Shown piece by piece: positions 36,029-46,924 of a stretch of DNA of 64,000 bases. The position numbers and the translations under genes are program-made. The notes under the pieces are model-generated. The model saw nothing but the letters and a program-made list of their open reading frames with translations. It did not search any database and had not been told where the DNA came from. How positions within the stretch are numbered: the first letter of the stretch is position 1; every line of letters starts with the position of its first letter. Source of the stretch: Cercophora sp. LCS_1 (taxonomy: Eukaryota > Ascomycota > Sordariomycetes > Sordariales > Lasiosphaeriaceae). The stretch spans positions 186,001 through 250,000 of the forward strand of contig JAPZLL010000004.1 in the NCBI GenBank assembly GCA_036250225.1. Direction: 5' to 3'.

Positions 36029-36712
36029 GGCCTGGCGATAAAACAGGGTTTGGGTTTGATGAATAATGGAACAGCTTGGGTGGGGTGTAGGATATTGATG
36101 ATGGGGGATGGAATAACAACTTGTCTGTTGTTTACTTGTTTTCCTTTTTTGCATGGCCCACCGATATCTGTGGTTTGGAGTTTTTGGGCGTTTGACGTCA
36201 GGGTTTCTGGAACTCACACTTCACATTCGGTGAAGCCAACCAACAACGGCCTGGGGTGAGAAAGAAAGGGAAAGAGATTTGTAATTGTTCTGAATGGAGA
36301 GACGAGGGCGGGACCTGGATCACGTTTCGGTTCCTTGTTTATGGTTCAGGACTCTTTTTTTTTTAACATTGCTACTTACATACTGTGAGGTGTTTGGGGT
36401 TGTGTAGTATCGGTACTTGAGGAATGACAGGTTTGACCCATGATTTCATTTCGGTTCTTGGTGTTTTAGTGACTGATTAGAGCTGTGGGGAAAGGTCATG
36501 TCACTTGCATCACCACGTCGTGCCTTGTGTTGTTTGTCATTTTTGTTATCGCTTATTTTCATACGAAAGACACTATCTCACATCGTCAAGGGAACACGAA
36601 GCTAGCAAACCAACCAGATCCCTCCCAAAGACATGATTGCCCCCCAACGCCAGACCTGCCAAACCGACCAAACCGTTTTCGACCCGTTCATGACTTCATC
36701 CACCGCTTACAA
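36029..36712. other. convergent intergenic region
   Basis: About 680 bp between the ends of the kinesin (plus) and the acidic protein gene (minus), presumably both 3' UTRs. It has a T/A homopolymer near 36354-36364 and no gene. Confidence 0.5.
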
Positions 36713-38386
36713 CTAGTATCGGTCCTCGGGCACTCTGAACATGCCCGACAGCAAATCGCCCAAGCGCTCGAGGATCTCCAACCCATCCGCATCCAGGACC
36801 GGCTCCCGGACCGGTAGGAAGCCGCGTCTGCCTCCGTACATGTGAGGCTCCTTTGGCTTTCCAACCACCTCCTCGAGCTGCACCGTGTAGATACCAATCA
36901 AGTCACGGTCGAGCGCAACGAACTCGGGGTACGTCATTCCTCCGCTAGAGGTGGACTCGATCCTGTGCCTGTGAACGTGGTGTTCAAAACGCAGGGATGG
37001 AACGTACCAGTCAGAAGCATGGTTGGACACAGCGTTGCCCACGGCCTGAGCAAGCTTCGTGTACCGAATCGCAGCTGTCACGGCCCACTCCGCCAGACCG
37101 GCATCAAGGGTTGAGACGGATGTGGTGAGCCGCTCCTGGGCGCGCAAAAGAAGATCCTTGAGGTGGTAGAGATCTCGACGGAGGAGCCATACCGTATTGC
37201 TTGGACCATCAGGGTTTGTTCCGGGAACGGGGACGGGGAAAGCCGTTGGGGCTGCGGGAGCCCGAGGCGAACCCCCGTAGGACGGGGGAGGCGGGGCAGG
37301 CTGCGGCGTGTTCCAAATGTCCACATTGGCATTAGAAGTGGGGTTGCCGATCGTGGGAGTGCTGGTAACAGAGGGTCCGCTCTTCCTACGGTAGGAGGGG
37401 CGGACGGGGATGTTGATCGGCTCGGTAGGTATGAAGGGGGTAGCGACGGGGAGGTTCTTGGTCTGGTATTCATCAAAATCACTTCCAGGGTTGTTAGCTG
37501 GCTCGGCATGGATACCAGATGGAACAACATACGCTAGCATGATGGGAAGAAAGTCGTCCATCTGCTTCTTGTATTCACCCAGCTTGTCCCAAGTCTTAAT
37601 GAGCTCCGAGGCGCGAACATGGATATCCGCATACTGCCAGAGGGTGCGGTAGTCATGGTTGTTCTCGTGGAGATCGCTTTGATCCCGGGCGAGGCGCTGG
37701 CTCTCAGCGCGAAGGGCAATGGCTTTGACGCGGACGCCTGTAAGCCAACTGTGTAGGGCAGGGTCAATGGGAAGCTCGCTGGTGTCGGAAACTTTGCTGT
37801 AAGAGGAGAGCATAGGCTGCAGTCTGTCCACTTGATGCTGGATCTCCTCGCAAAGACGAAGAGACGGTTGGGTGAGCTCGCTGTCAAGTGCATCCAAGTC
37901 ACGGATGGTCTGGAAGGTGTCCTGGAGGACTTGTCGAAGAGAGGTGACGGTTTTGCTGAGATAGACTGGATCAACCTCATGTGAGGCATCGTCAAGAAGC
38001 TCCTTGACAGCGTCTGACTCGTCGTCTGCCTCCTCGGCGATTGTATCTGCCTCGGGATCTTTAAACGGATCCTCGAGAGCTTCGCTAGGAGCGTCGTGCC
38101 AGGCCGCCGGACCGGGGCTATCGGGATTGTGGTCGAGCTCCTGCTTGGTTCTGTCCTCAACCTCTTTGCCTTTCACAGACACATCCTTGTGTGTAGACTC
38201 CAACTCTTGCTGTGTGGTTTCCAAAGACGAGGATATCGAGAGGCTGCTGGCAGAGCTCGCGCGGCGCTTGCCAGGATCCTCCTTTCCGGAAGGCGTCTCG
38301 GGCTCCGAAGCGGGAAGAGAAATCACGGACAGATTGTCATCGGCGACGTCTTCCCAGTCGTCCGAGATACTGTCTCGGGGCGCCAT
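36713..38386 (-). CDS. conserved hypothetical acidic/helical protein
   Basis: Single exon of 557 residues (MAPRDSISDDWEDVADDN). Three parts are visible. Residues 1-140 are acidic and Ser-rich and probably disordered. Residues about 140-300 are helical and could be a helical bundle (SKTVTSLRQVLQDTFQTIRD and following). Residues about 300-390 are a Pro-rich linker containing PPPPSYGG, a PPxY-type motif, and residues about 390-557 are again helical (NTVWLLRRDLYHLKDLLLRA and following). There is no signal peptide, membrane span or catalytic motif, and I do not recognise the family. The continuous frame and ordered composition support a real gene. A spliced leader upstream of the Met cannot be excluded. 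Confidence 0.8.
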   Translation of the reverse strand: MAPRDSISDDWEDVADDNLSVISLPASEPETPSGKEDPGKRRASSASSLSISSSLETTQQELESTHKDVSVKGKEVEDRTKQELDHNPDSPGPAAWHDAPSEALEDPFKDPEADTIAEEADDESDAVKELLDDASHEVDPVYLSKTVTSLRQVLQDTFQTIRDLDALDSELTQPSLRLCEEIQHQVDRLQPMLSSYSKVSDTSELPIDPALHSWLTGVRVKAIALRAESQRLARDQSDLHENNHDYRTLWQYADIHVRASELIKTWDKLGEYKKQMDDFLPIMLAYVVPSGIHAEPANNPGSDFDEYQTKNLPVATPFIPTEPINIPVRPSYRRKSGPSVTSTPTIGNPTSNANVDIWNTPQPAPPPPSYGGSPRAPAAPTAFPVPVPGTNPDGPSNTVWLLRRDLYHLKDLLLRAQERLTTSVSTLDAGLAEWAVTAAIRYTKLAQAVGNAVSNHASDWYVPSLRFEHHVHRHRIESTSSGGMTYPEFVALDRDLIGIYTVQLEEVVGKPKEPHMYGGRRGFLPVREPVLDADGLEILERLGDLLSGMFRVPEDRY

Positions 38387-39394
38387 CGTGTCTCGGTTGA
38401 ATCGAGAATCAGGTCAAACTACGTCTGCGATCGCGAGTGGTTAGCATACACCGATCAGTTTGCGGAGGACGTTTTGATGGTAGCACTTACAAAGCCACTA
38501 GCTTGCGAACGTCAATCGGGTCGCTGGGTGGCTAAAGGTTAGAGCGCGGATTGGCGCACCCGTTGCCGTGCTTCCCTCGGAAAGCTGTAACCGAAGCGCC
38601 CGGCGCGTGGAGGTTTCTTGTGGGACAGGTGTCGAGATAACGACGTAGGCTCCGGCTTCCGATCAAGTGGTGCGCAACCTCCTGTTATCGACTGGGTGGA
38701 GTTGTCGACTGGCAATAATGAGCCGCAAGCTGGCAGGTCTGGACTGAGAAGATACTCAGAAAACCAGGGACCCGGACTGCGATCAGGAGTTTGTGCAGGG
38801 AAAAAAGTTTGTGTTGGATGGAAGTCGCAAACCGAACGAGCGTCGCCCTCCAAGTCTGTAGGCAGCAGTGGACGTGGGGGTCTGCCTTAAAAGCGGATAG
38901 CTGCGGGTCTGGGACGGCCTCAGGGTGATTGTCGGCGGAGAATCCCACTGCCGCAAATACGGTAAACTCTTGAAGCCAAAAGGCAGCGAGTTCAAAGGGT
39001 GCAGAAGAGGCATCCGGGATGACGAAGAGGGGGCGACAGAGGCTCAGCTGAGCCGCGCCAGCGGCTCAAGCAGCTTATCGACAGCCCTGTGATCACTGGT
39101 CAGCGACCAGGCAGCCTTGGCGTTCACCCCGCATTGGATCCCGCCAAGACGGAGGGGTGCACGGTTCATCCTGCATGGGAAGGAGAATGTACCCGTGTCA
39201 CTTGAGGGTTAGGGTCTTTCATCCCCCTTTTCAAGCCAACAGAGGTCAAATGAGAAGGCAAAATGGGATTAATATGCAACGGTGTGTTGTTACAAATGCA
39301 CTGATACAAAAGAGATCAAAAGATGGTAGCCACATCCCACAGCCCAGACACCCTCCCTGACTCCCAAACACCACGCATGCCAAGCCCAACCAAA
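38387..39394. other. intergenic, tandem minus-strand genes
   Basis: About 1 kb between the start of the acidic-protein gene and the end of the coiled-coil gene. Frames up to 148 codons overlap the promoter side but show no motif. Confidence 0.45.
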
Positions 39395-41710
39395 TCAAGC
39401 CTCCTCGTCCAGAAACCCAAGTCCGCTGTCGTACCTTCTCCTCTTCTTTCCTTTCCTAGCAAGATCGCCAGATAGAAAGCTATTTCCCTTTTCACCATCC
39501 TCGGGCGATACTGCGCTCTGTTCCTCCCCGAGACCGCTATCTCTCCTTGCTTCGCCAGCGCCGACACCAATACTCCGCTTCGGCTTCTTTGGTGTACCAG
39601 CCAAGAAGCCCTCACTCATCCTCACCACTCTTTCCAGCTCAGCCTTCATCGAGTCAATCACCTCCTTTGCCTTCCTCTTATCTACCTCCCTCTTCGACCC
39701 AAGCTCGACGTTTTCGCTGGTTAGCTTGTCATTTTGCTCTGTCAACTTCCCATTCTCAACACGCAGCTGACGAATGGTTTCATGAGCTGCTCGGAGGGAG
39801 TCATTAACCCTGTCGATTTCAAGCCGCAATTCCATAACACGAGCGTCACGAAGAGCCAGTGTTTGCCCCTGGGTCTTGGTGAGCCGTGCTGTCTCCGCCT
39901 TGTGGTTGGACTTGAGCTCCTCAAGAGCAGTCGCATGAGCGGCCTGCATCTCGGAGAACTGAGCTTGCAGAGAAACAGTCTGTTCCACGGTGGCTGAGAG
40001 CTTGGCCTCTAGATCTGACAATGCATCTTCCTTCTCCACCATAGCCTCCGCTTGTTCACGAGCCACCTGCTCGAACGCTGCCTTTTCTCCGAGGCGCTCG
40101 GCATTGGAGGCTTCCAGCTCGCCGTCCATACGCTGGACGAGGGTCTCAAGTTCCGAAACGTCCCGAGTGTATCTTTGGACGGCGCCTTTTAGACGCTCAA
40201 TCCCAACCTCAAGCTCAGAGATGCGAGCTTCCTTTTGTTGACATTCGGAATCCATGCGGGTGAATTCATCGTGGAGGATCTTCATCGCGTCAACCCGCGC
40301 GCCGAGCTGTTGGCGGAGCGACTGCTCGATTTCATGGTACTCGTCGATCGCATCGTCGGATTCGCGACTCTTCTTTGCGAGGTCACGCAGTCTCTCCAAG
40401 AGAAGGTCGAGGACTGCGGCGCCAGCAGATGTCAAGGGAAGGGTTACTTCGCCAGGGCTGAGGTATTCGAGCTCTAGACGCGCTGCTCGGAATGCGCTCT
40501 TGAGGGAGTTGACGATCTCCGACGCGTCGGAGCCAGAAAAGCCAAGACCGCTCAGGGAGTTGTTGAGGTCGAAGAGGGCAGCGGTGCGATCCGAGAGGGT
40601 TTGAAGAACGTGCTTAAGCCGCCCTTCGATGTCAGTTGAAGGATGATCTGAGGTCGACCCTGCCGGGGTGATTGGCGGATATGGGGCGAGCTTTTCGGAC
40701 AGCCGGGTAGTCAACGAAGCGTATGACTCTAGCGTCGTTGTGAGCTTCGAGACTTCAAGCTGCAATGAGGCCAGCTCGTCTTCGAGTGCCTGCTTCTCGA
40801 GGTCGGGGAGCGATGCCTGGACGCCTGCATGGGAACATGGCGTGGGTGGATGACGCAAACTTCGAGGGGAGGGTGTTGGTAGCCCTGCCGCCGTCGGACT
40901 CGTCGCAGGCGGCGTTGGGAATGATCCGCGTGCCCTGCGGCTTGGGGTGCTGCAGACTAGATCGGCCATGGTGGTATCGCCAAAGACGTCGTCGTCGCCA
41001 TCATCGCCGTCCAGTTGCATAAAGTCGTCAGAAAAGGGGTCCCTGGCCGCTACTGTCCATTCACAAGCAGGGCTACTCGGTGTCGGCTGATGAACGACCG
41101 AGTAGCTTGCCAATTCCCTCTTCAGCGTCTCTACCTCCTGCTCCAGCTCCCAGACCCTGTCGGTGTCCATATCGACGGTTTCATCATGTAGCTTTTGGAT
41201 CTCCTCGTCTCTCTCTGCGAGTTCGGCCTTTAGACGCTCGACCTCCGCCTTGGTCTCCTGAGCTCTCTTCCGCCGCTCAGCGTAGATGTTGTTCATCTCC
41301 TCGCTTAAACCGCTTCGTCGCAGACGGCGCTTGACGCGTCCATCCAAGACTTGGCGTAGGGGAAGAAAGTGGACCTCAGTGAGTGGTGAGGATGGATCGT
41401 GTGCATCCGCATCCCGAGATGTATTGCGCGACAGCCGCGCCGGTGTCGAGTGTCGCCGCGGCCCCCTATTCCCAAGCGATGTCTTCCTGACCATGGGAGT
41501 GAGACCGGTCGAGAGCTCATCCTCAAACTCAGCCAGAACCGGGCCTGGATCTGAGAAGCGGACCCTCTTTTTAGCCCGAGGTTTCCGGCCTGGTGTGGAC
41601 GAACCCGATGTTTGCTCTGTCGCACCGCTTGTCGCGCTGTGCAGTGTTGACGGCCCGGCGCTGTTCCTCAGTGAGCGCCTCGGCGCAATTGGATGCGAAA
41701 CGGCCGACAT
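39395..41710 (-). CDS. long coiled-coil protein with candidate PP1-docking motif
   Basis: Single exon of 771 residues. The N-terminal about 110 residues are disordered and basic, with RAKKRVRFSDPGP at about 45-57; RVRF (49-52) fits the RVxF motif bound by protein phosphatase 1. Heptad-rich segments then predict coiled coils at about 140-205 (KAEVERLKAELAERDEEIQK), 310-345 and almost continuously from 460 to 710. The end is basic and Ser-rich. There is no motor, ATPase or membrane segment. A structural role at spindle pole, septum or cytoskeleton would be guesswork; I do not recognise the family. Confidence 0.8.
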   Translation of the reverse strand: MSAVSHPIAPRRSLRNSAGPSTLHSATSGATEQTSGSSTPGRKPRAKKRVRFSDPGPVLAEFEDELSTGLTPMVRKTSLGNRGPRRHSTPARLSRNTSRDADAHDPSSPLTEVHFLPLRQVLDGRVKRRLRRSGLSEEMNNIYAERRKRAQETKAEVERLKAELAERDEEIQKLHDETVDMDTDRVWELEQEVETLKRELASYSVVHQPTPSSPACEWTVAARDPFSDDFMQLDGDDGDDDVFGDTTMADLVCSTPSRRARGSFPTPPATSPTAAGLPTPSPRSLRHPPTPCSHAGVQASLPDLEKQALEDELASLQLEVSKLTTTLESYASLTTRLSEKLAPYPPITPAGSTSDHPSTDIEGRLKHVLQTLSDRTAALFDLNNSLSGLGFSGSDASEIVNSLKSAFRAARLELEYLSPGEVTLPLTSAGAAVLDLLLERLRDLAKKSRESDDAIDEYHEIEQSLRQQLGARVDAMKILHDEFTRMDSECQQKEARISELEVGIERLKGAVQRYTRDVSELETLVQRMDGELEASNAERLGEKAAFEQVAREQAEAMVEKEDALSDLEAKLSATVEQTVSLQAQFSEMQAAHATALEELKSNHKAETARLTKTQGQTLALRDARVMELRLEIDRVNDSLRAAHETIRQLRVENGKLTEQNDKLTSENVELGSKREVDKRKAKEVIDSMKAELERVVRMSEGFLAGTPKKPKRSIGVGAGEARRDSGLGEEQSAVSPEDGEKGNSFLSGDLARKGKKRRRYDSGLGFLDEEA

Positions 41711-43063
41711 ATTGGGCGCCTTGCATTCGATTCGTGGAGGACAAAGTTTCGTTCGGATGGAGACTCGGAAGCTTCAAGTCAAGTGGTCGCATTGATATGG
41801 GGCGCATTCACGGAATCACAGCACACGATTCCCCTGGGCCGTTGCCCCGCATCATTCTCCTTGTGTTTATTTATTTCCGTTTAGGGTAAGCGGGGTGGTG
41901 AAGCTGGACGCGACTTCCCTGCCGCGATCAGCTTCGCGTCAATGACGCCCAATCGTTTTGCCAAGACCGTGGATTTTCCAGACCGCGAGTTCCAGCGACG
42001 ACGCTAGGGATTGACTCACCTTCATTGTTCAATTTTCCAAAAGTCACCGCGGCCATGGTTGCCTGTGTTTGCCCCTGAAAGATCTCACCGCTTACAGGCT
42101 TCCTAATCGTGTTATTTTTTTTCGCGGGTCAGTCAACGCATCTCCCTGACAGAGAATGGCACCATTGCGGTTGTTCACGAGCGCAAACGCCCACAGACTG
42201 GACTGGCTCGCAGCGACCGATTGTTAGGCCACTCAAAAAACTAGAATCGAGGAACGTGGTCTCACGGCCTGCCGCCTTCAACGTTTGAAAAGTTCAGCGG
42301 CGGACACCATTCCCCGTATCCGCGGGCTGATTCCAGAAAAAAACGTCTATCCGTGCCCCATAATCTTCCCAACATCGTCATGCAATCTCGCCAACCCCGC
42401 CGACTCGGCATGCAGGTGGCCAGCGGCGCCCGCAAGCAGCGCCGGATTGAGCCAGAGAGGCATGATGTCGACCCTGCAATGCTGCACATACGGGATGTCC
42501 TTCAGCTGTCTTGCCGACATCACTTCCCGAAGGTTGGACCGGCCGAACACCGCAGTCCCGTCCTTGGCTGTGTCTTGATCCCCTGCGAACTGGCACCCTT
42601 GCGATTGTTAGCAGTTTGCGGTATACAACACGTATCTGCTAACACTGCGCAAGAAGTCAGAACGCGGGGCATGGCAGGGGCGGTCAACCGTGTGGTCGAA
42701 GATGGGTGTCATTGGTCGCTCGGTCCCCGCGTCAGCAGCCTCCGCGGACCGGCCGCAGCGGAACGCAGGCCGGTGCGCAAAAAATGCTTGAATCGGGCAC
42801 TCGCAGCTGAAGGTCTGCGCTAAAAGTTGATTCCTCCTCGGTGCCTTTCACTTGGAACTGGTTTCTTCACTTGACGACCATCCCCAACCTATCAATGCCC
42901 CATCTGACTTTGAGCCTCGTTGTTGCGAAGCTATCAGCGTATCTGTAGCCCGGACTTTGTTTGGGGAGTTGATGTTGACGCAATTCGGTCGGGTCACACC
43001 CGTTTCGGCTTCGAGGCCGCCAAGAAAAGACTCCACCACACTACCGACCGAAGGACCGGAGCG
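41711..43063. other. intergenic region with a possible small minus-strand gene
   Basis: About 1.35 kb between the divergent coiled-coil and rhodopsin-domain genes. Apart from the two-exon candidate at 42347..42712, nothing can be supported. Confidence 0.4.
42347..42712 (-). CDS. possible small two-exon gene, hypothetical
   Basis: Exon 42712..42644 (MTPIFDHTVDRPCHAPRSDF, 23 codons) and exon 42589..42347 join in phase 0 across a 54-bp intron with a GTTAGC donor, a CTGCTAAC branch-like site and a GCCAG acceptor, giving 103 residues. The second exon reads as plausible GC3-rich coding sequence (FGRSNLREVMSARQLKDIPY). I recognise no family. It could instead be a fragment of a decayed gene or chance. 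Confidence 0.3.
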
Positions 43064-44301
43064 ATGTCGAGCGCAGCGGGGCCGGATCCACCACTCCCCG
43101 ACCCGAATGAGTGGAACGGCCATTCGGCGATTGCATGTGCTACAGTTGCCCTCTCGGTAGCAACGGTTGCTGTCGCTTTACGGTTTTGGGCCCGGGCTGG
43201 GATTATGCGTGTTGTGGGATTGGAGGATTGGTTCATTCTCGCTGCCCTGTTATTTTCGGTTGGCGTGACGGCGTGCTTGGGTCTCCGTAAGTCTGGCATC
43301 CATAGGTTTGTTGACGCAAGACTAACAAGATGCAGAGCTTCGTCTTGGTCTGGGGAAGCATGTCGTCTATGTCCCACCGGACGACTTGGCCGAGTACTTC
43401 AAGGTCAGTTTCCAAGCATCACTAAGACCAGTCAGAGATGCTCACAAAATGGATCACAGATCAGCATTATCACAACCATCATTTACGTTCTCAGCCTCAC
43501 TTTTACTAAGTTGTCAATTCTCTGCCTTTACATCCGTGTCTTGACCTACGACTACGTTCGCCTCGCGGCAAAGACGCTCCTTGGGATGGTCCTGCTCAGC
43601 CACGCCTACATCCTGGCGACACTCTTCACCGCATGCGTCCCCCTTGATGCGTTCTGGGATTTTTCGAAACGCGAGACGTCGTTCTGCCAACCGCTCCCAG
43701 TCTACTGGAGCCATGCCGGCCTCAACATCGTTACCGATTTTCTCATCTTCATGCTGCCGCTCACGGTCATGCACAAGATCCGCACCCATCGGCCTCAAAA
43801 GATAGCCCTCTTCGCCATTTTCATTCTTGCCTTTAGGTGTGTTGCATCCTCCTCTTTAGTTCCCGTCGCCTAACCTATTCATCCCACAGCGTTTGCATCA
43901 TCTCCTTGACACGCGCCCTTCTTCTAGCAAGGGACGTCGACAGAGGGGCCACAGACGTCACCTGGGATGCGGCAGGAACGGCAAATTGGAACAGCTTCGA
44001 GATTAATATTGCCATCCTCTGCGCCTGTTTGACAACGATGAAGCCAGTTTTTGCGCGCTTCTTTCCAGGCTTGCTGTCCCCCTATCCATCGGCAATACCA
44101 GACGAAGACGAGATTAGCGCTGCCCGTGGTCCCCGGAATGCGCGTCGCAATGTCGAAACCGGGTTGTCAACGATGGACTTTGTAGAACCCGAGATTTTAC
44201 AACCACCGAAGACAGCGGATATCAAATACGGCAGGGACGGCGGAGTTGTGTCATCACACTCCATGATTGAGTCGAAGTTGAGCAACGAGAAGAACGTATG
44301 A
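43064..44301 (+). CDS. rhodopsin-domain seven-helix membrane protein (PTH11-like)
   Basis: Four exons, 43064..43286, 43336..43403, 43460..43836 and 43890..44301, give 359 residues; the introns are 49, 56 and 53 bp (GTAAGT, GTCAGT, GTGTGT). Seven hydrophobic segments fit the fungal rhodopsin-like integral membrane family. Family marks are LEDWFILAALLFSVG after helix 1, GLGKHVVYVPPDDLAEYFK, LTFTKLSILCLYIRVL, CVPLDAFWDF with CQPLPVYWSHAGLNIVTDF, and SFEINIAILCACLTTMKPVF. The cytosolic tail (about 80 residues) is charged. Members include suspected PTH11-class receptors, but ligand and function are unknown, and the CFEM domain of true Pth11 is absent. The start at 43064 is favoured because the open frame upstream of it is not hydrophobic or protein-like. 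Confidence 0.88.
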
Positions 44302-45100
44302 CTGTCAGGCGCTCCGGCGTACCCGCAATCATTGCACTTGGGATCTAATCGTTTGGAACCTCCGGATCCACGACCTGCTTGATAGTGTACTGCCCGAGAG
44401 TTGTGCTAGCCTCTGTTCAGTCATCTTGCCCTCCCCCACCTTGTAGCAATTGGACTCTGTGTCCGCTACTACGATCTGTCTTTACCAGGCCTACTTGTAG
44501 TGTCTGGAGCAGGCCGTAACACCAACCTGCAGGTCCTCACAGTTACTAATCTTATTTTAATGTTTCTAAAGGAGTTACTACAGCTATTAATTCCCAAGTC
44601 GGTTAAGAAGAGGTAGATTAAGCTTTCAAAGCAGGTTATAATCAGTGGGTCGCTTACGCTAAGGTTAGATCAGGGGATAGATTTTTAGGAGGAGGCGTTT
44701 ACGGGGATAAGGGGGCCCGTGAGGGCGCTGTTCAAGTTATTGTTGAATCTTTGGGGGGAGGTTGTGGATATGGCGGATGTGAATGATATAACGGCCAAGA
44801 GGTTGGCGGGGAGGATCATGAGGCCGTTGATACATAAGGGGAAAGGTAGGCCGCATGCTATGGATATGATGTTGGGTTTGGCGTTTATGATTCGGAAGAG
44901 GTCCGAGTATAATGTTAGTTTGAGGGGGGGAGGGAAGAGCAAGGCGGTGTTTTAGGGTGTGATGTTGGGAGTGGGATCAGGTATTCTGCGTGACCATGGT
45001 GGATGGGAGATATAGCCGCACTATGTAGTAGTTTTGTGCATTGCCACTGCTGTATGCTAGTTGGGACGAAGTATACGAATGATACCCTTTTGATCAGCTT
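44302..45100. other. degraded AT-rich stretch before the DUF2235-like gene
   Basis: 44510-44700 is clearly more AT-rich than the surroundings, with TTAA/TATTA-rich text of the kind left by repeat-induced mutation of repeats. A 78-codon frame at 44719..44955 is unrecognised. This is where the missing front half of the neighbouring DUF2235-like gene would be expected. Confidence 0.4.
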
Positions 45101-46924
45101 TTGATATTGCAGCTTCTTTTACCTCGGGCCGCCGCGAGATGTGTTGCCAATCTCATCCAAAAAGCCGGACTACTCCGCAAAGAAGACATTTCCCACGTTG
45201 GAACGCTATACACGCTTTGGCGAAACAACAAAATCTCACAAACCGGCGGAGAGAGCCCCAGCATTCGTCATTTGAACCGACCCTGGCCACTCAAGTATTT
45301 CGTCGGCCAAGAGTCACGGAATATCGCGCTCCTTCGCGACGCGCTCAAGGAAGGTAGAGTTCGCAAGGCCCGAATCCAAGTTTGTGCTCTTTGGGACACT
45401 GTCAACTTTACCATCCGGCTCACCCGGGGTCTTTTGATACGCTTCAGGTTTTCGTTTATCGACTCCGATTTAGAGTCGTGCAAGGGAATAGACAACATCT
45501 TCCAGGCACTGGCTTTACATGAGCATCGGCTACCCTTTCGACCCATCGTCATGAGACTCAGGCGATCAGCAAACTCCAATAACGATGCGACTGAGCCTCA
45601 TGAGACTCCTGAGGCCACCGACACTGGCAATACCTCGCTTCAGCAGTGCTGGTTTGCTGGCTACCATGCCGACATTGGCGGTAGCGTCAGGGGAGCCGGT
45701 CTGGGCAGTTTTTCTCTAGTCTGGATGATAGACAAGCTCCAAGATTATGTCGCTTTCAACACCGACGCCGTCCTCGAGCCTGAGCCAGGAAAGCAAAGGG
45801 GCAACGACGAGGGTACACTCGATAGGCGCTCTTGTAAGTGGGCTCATGTCATTCACATGACATCTTCGCACACCAGGGTGCTTTGCAAGTCTCGACGCGA
45901 TACTGACTCCATCATTGGTATCTCCCTAGATAGCTATGATATCTGGAGCCATCTTCCATCGCCCATCGAAGTGCCGGTCGGGAAGATTCTACTAATGGGG
46001 AGGCGAATACCAACCCGGCAGTTCTGGGAGCAGAGAAAATTCCGGCTCTACAGACCACAATCAGGAGAGCCGAGACGCTGCCGCATACGACAGCTCTGGG
46101 GGCTGAGGAAACCCCACGAGGCCAGCTCAGAAGGAGAGATTCAGCATGCGGAAACGGTGCACCAGTCCGTAATGCAGCTGATCAACATGAAGTCTGGGGT
46201 CGCACGCCCGCCATGCATGCAAAAGCTGGAACATCGCGGACAAAGTTCCACGAAACCAGCGGAACTGGAGGGGCCTAGTCCGCCGACGGAATCTCAACAG
46301 AAAAAGTGGAGTTTCGAAGATAGACTCCCGGAGGAGGCCATGACCGACTTCCAACTTAAGCTCATCAAGAGGTGGTTTTATATGGATAATAGAGCTGGCG
46401 GGGCTGCCAATGCAGAACCGGCGCATGACGCGGTGTTTAAGTCCTATCTCGAGGTCATGGACTGGGTGGATAAACTTCTCGAGCAAGGACGCAAGGAAAG
46501 AGCGGAGAAGCATGGCGTGGTCCCCCAGAGTATTATGGAGGACATACCCAGGTCGATATGGAGACTGAGGTACGGGAAGGAAAGTATCAAGAACTTCAAG
46601 GAGTCAGCGCCCGCGGACTCTCCCCGTCGACTGAATGTGGTCTTAGAGACCATTGATGAACTTTTGCGCGATCTTGTGGAGCCACTCCACAAGGACGACG
46701 CTGAAGTACAAATCGCGCCAGAGGATGGAAGGGCCGAGAACGGTATTTTATTGCTTCTTAAGGCTGAGATGGGGTGGTTAGAAATGGCAAAGAAGCCCGA
46801 CTTGGATGCAAGCCAGATGATCAGCGAAATTGACAGAGTGGTGACCTCGCTGGAGAGGTCACAGGAAATTACAAGGCAGTGGATGGAAGAAGAGCGCTTG
46901 CGGGGAGCAGAGGGTTTTGAGTAA
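45101..46924 (+). CDS. DUF2235 (Tle1-like alpha/beta hydrolase) protein, N-terminally truncated
   Basis: A 607-codon frame. ALWDTVNF, GIDNIFQALALHEHRLPFRP and QQCWFAGYHADIGGS match the middle and end of DUF2235 proteins, the alpha/beta-hydrolase family that includes type VI phospholipase effectors and many fungal proteins. RAAARCVANLIQKAGLL is where the family has its GFSRGA nucleophile elbow, but the Gly-x-Ser-x-Gly is not there. The preceding catalytic front half (DGT motif and upstream strands) is absent. Upstream in frame there is a stop (TGA at about 45080) and AT-rich decayed sequence. The rest is intact, with an about 300-residue C-terminal extension typical of fungal members. It is either a catalytically dead remnant or a pseudogene whose true start is lost. 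Confidence 0.65.
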   Translation: MILQLLLPRAAARCVANLIQKAGLLRKEDISHVGTLYTLWRNNKISQTGGESPSIRHLNRPWPLKYFVGQESRNIALLRDALKEGRVRKARIQVCALWDTVNFTIRLTRGLLIRFRFSFIDSDLESCKGIDNIFQALALHEHRLPFRPIVMRLRRSANSNNDATEPHETPEATDTGNTSLQQCWFAGYHADIGGSVRGAGLGSFSLVWMIDKLQDYVAFNTDAVLEPEPGKQRGNDEGTLDRRSCKWAHVIHMTSSHTRVLCKSRRDTDSIIGISLDSYDIWSHLPSPIEVPVGKILLMGRRIPTRQFWEQRKFRLYRPQSGEPRRCRIRQLWGLRKPHEASSEGEIQHAETVHQSVMQLINMKSGVARPPCMQKLEHRGQSSTKPAELEGPSPPTESQQKKWSFEDRLPEEAMTDFQLKLIKRWFYMDNRAGGAANAEPAHDAVFKSYLEVMDWVDKLLEQGRKERAEKHGVVPQSIMEDIPRSIWRLRYGKESIKNFKESAPADSPRRLNVVLETIDELLRDLVEPLHKDDAEVQIAPEDGRAENGILLLLKAEMGWLEMAKKPDLDASQMISEIDRVVTSLERSQEITRQWMEEERLRGAEGFE

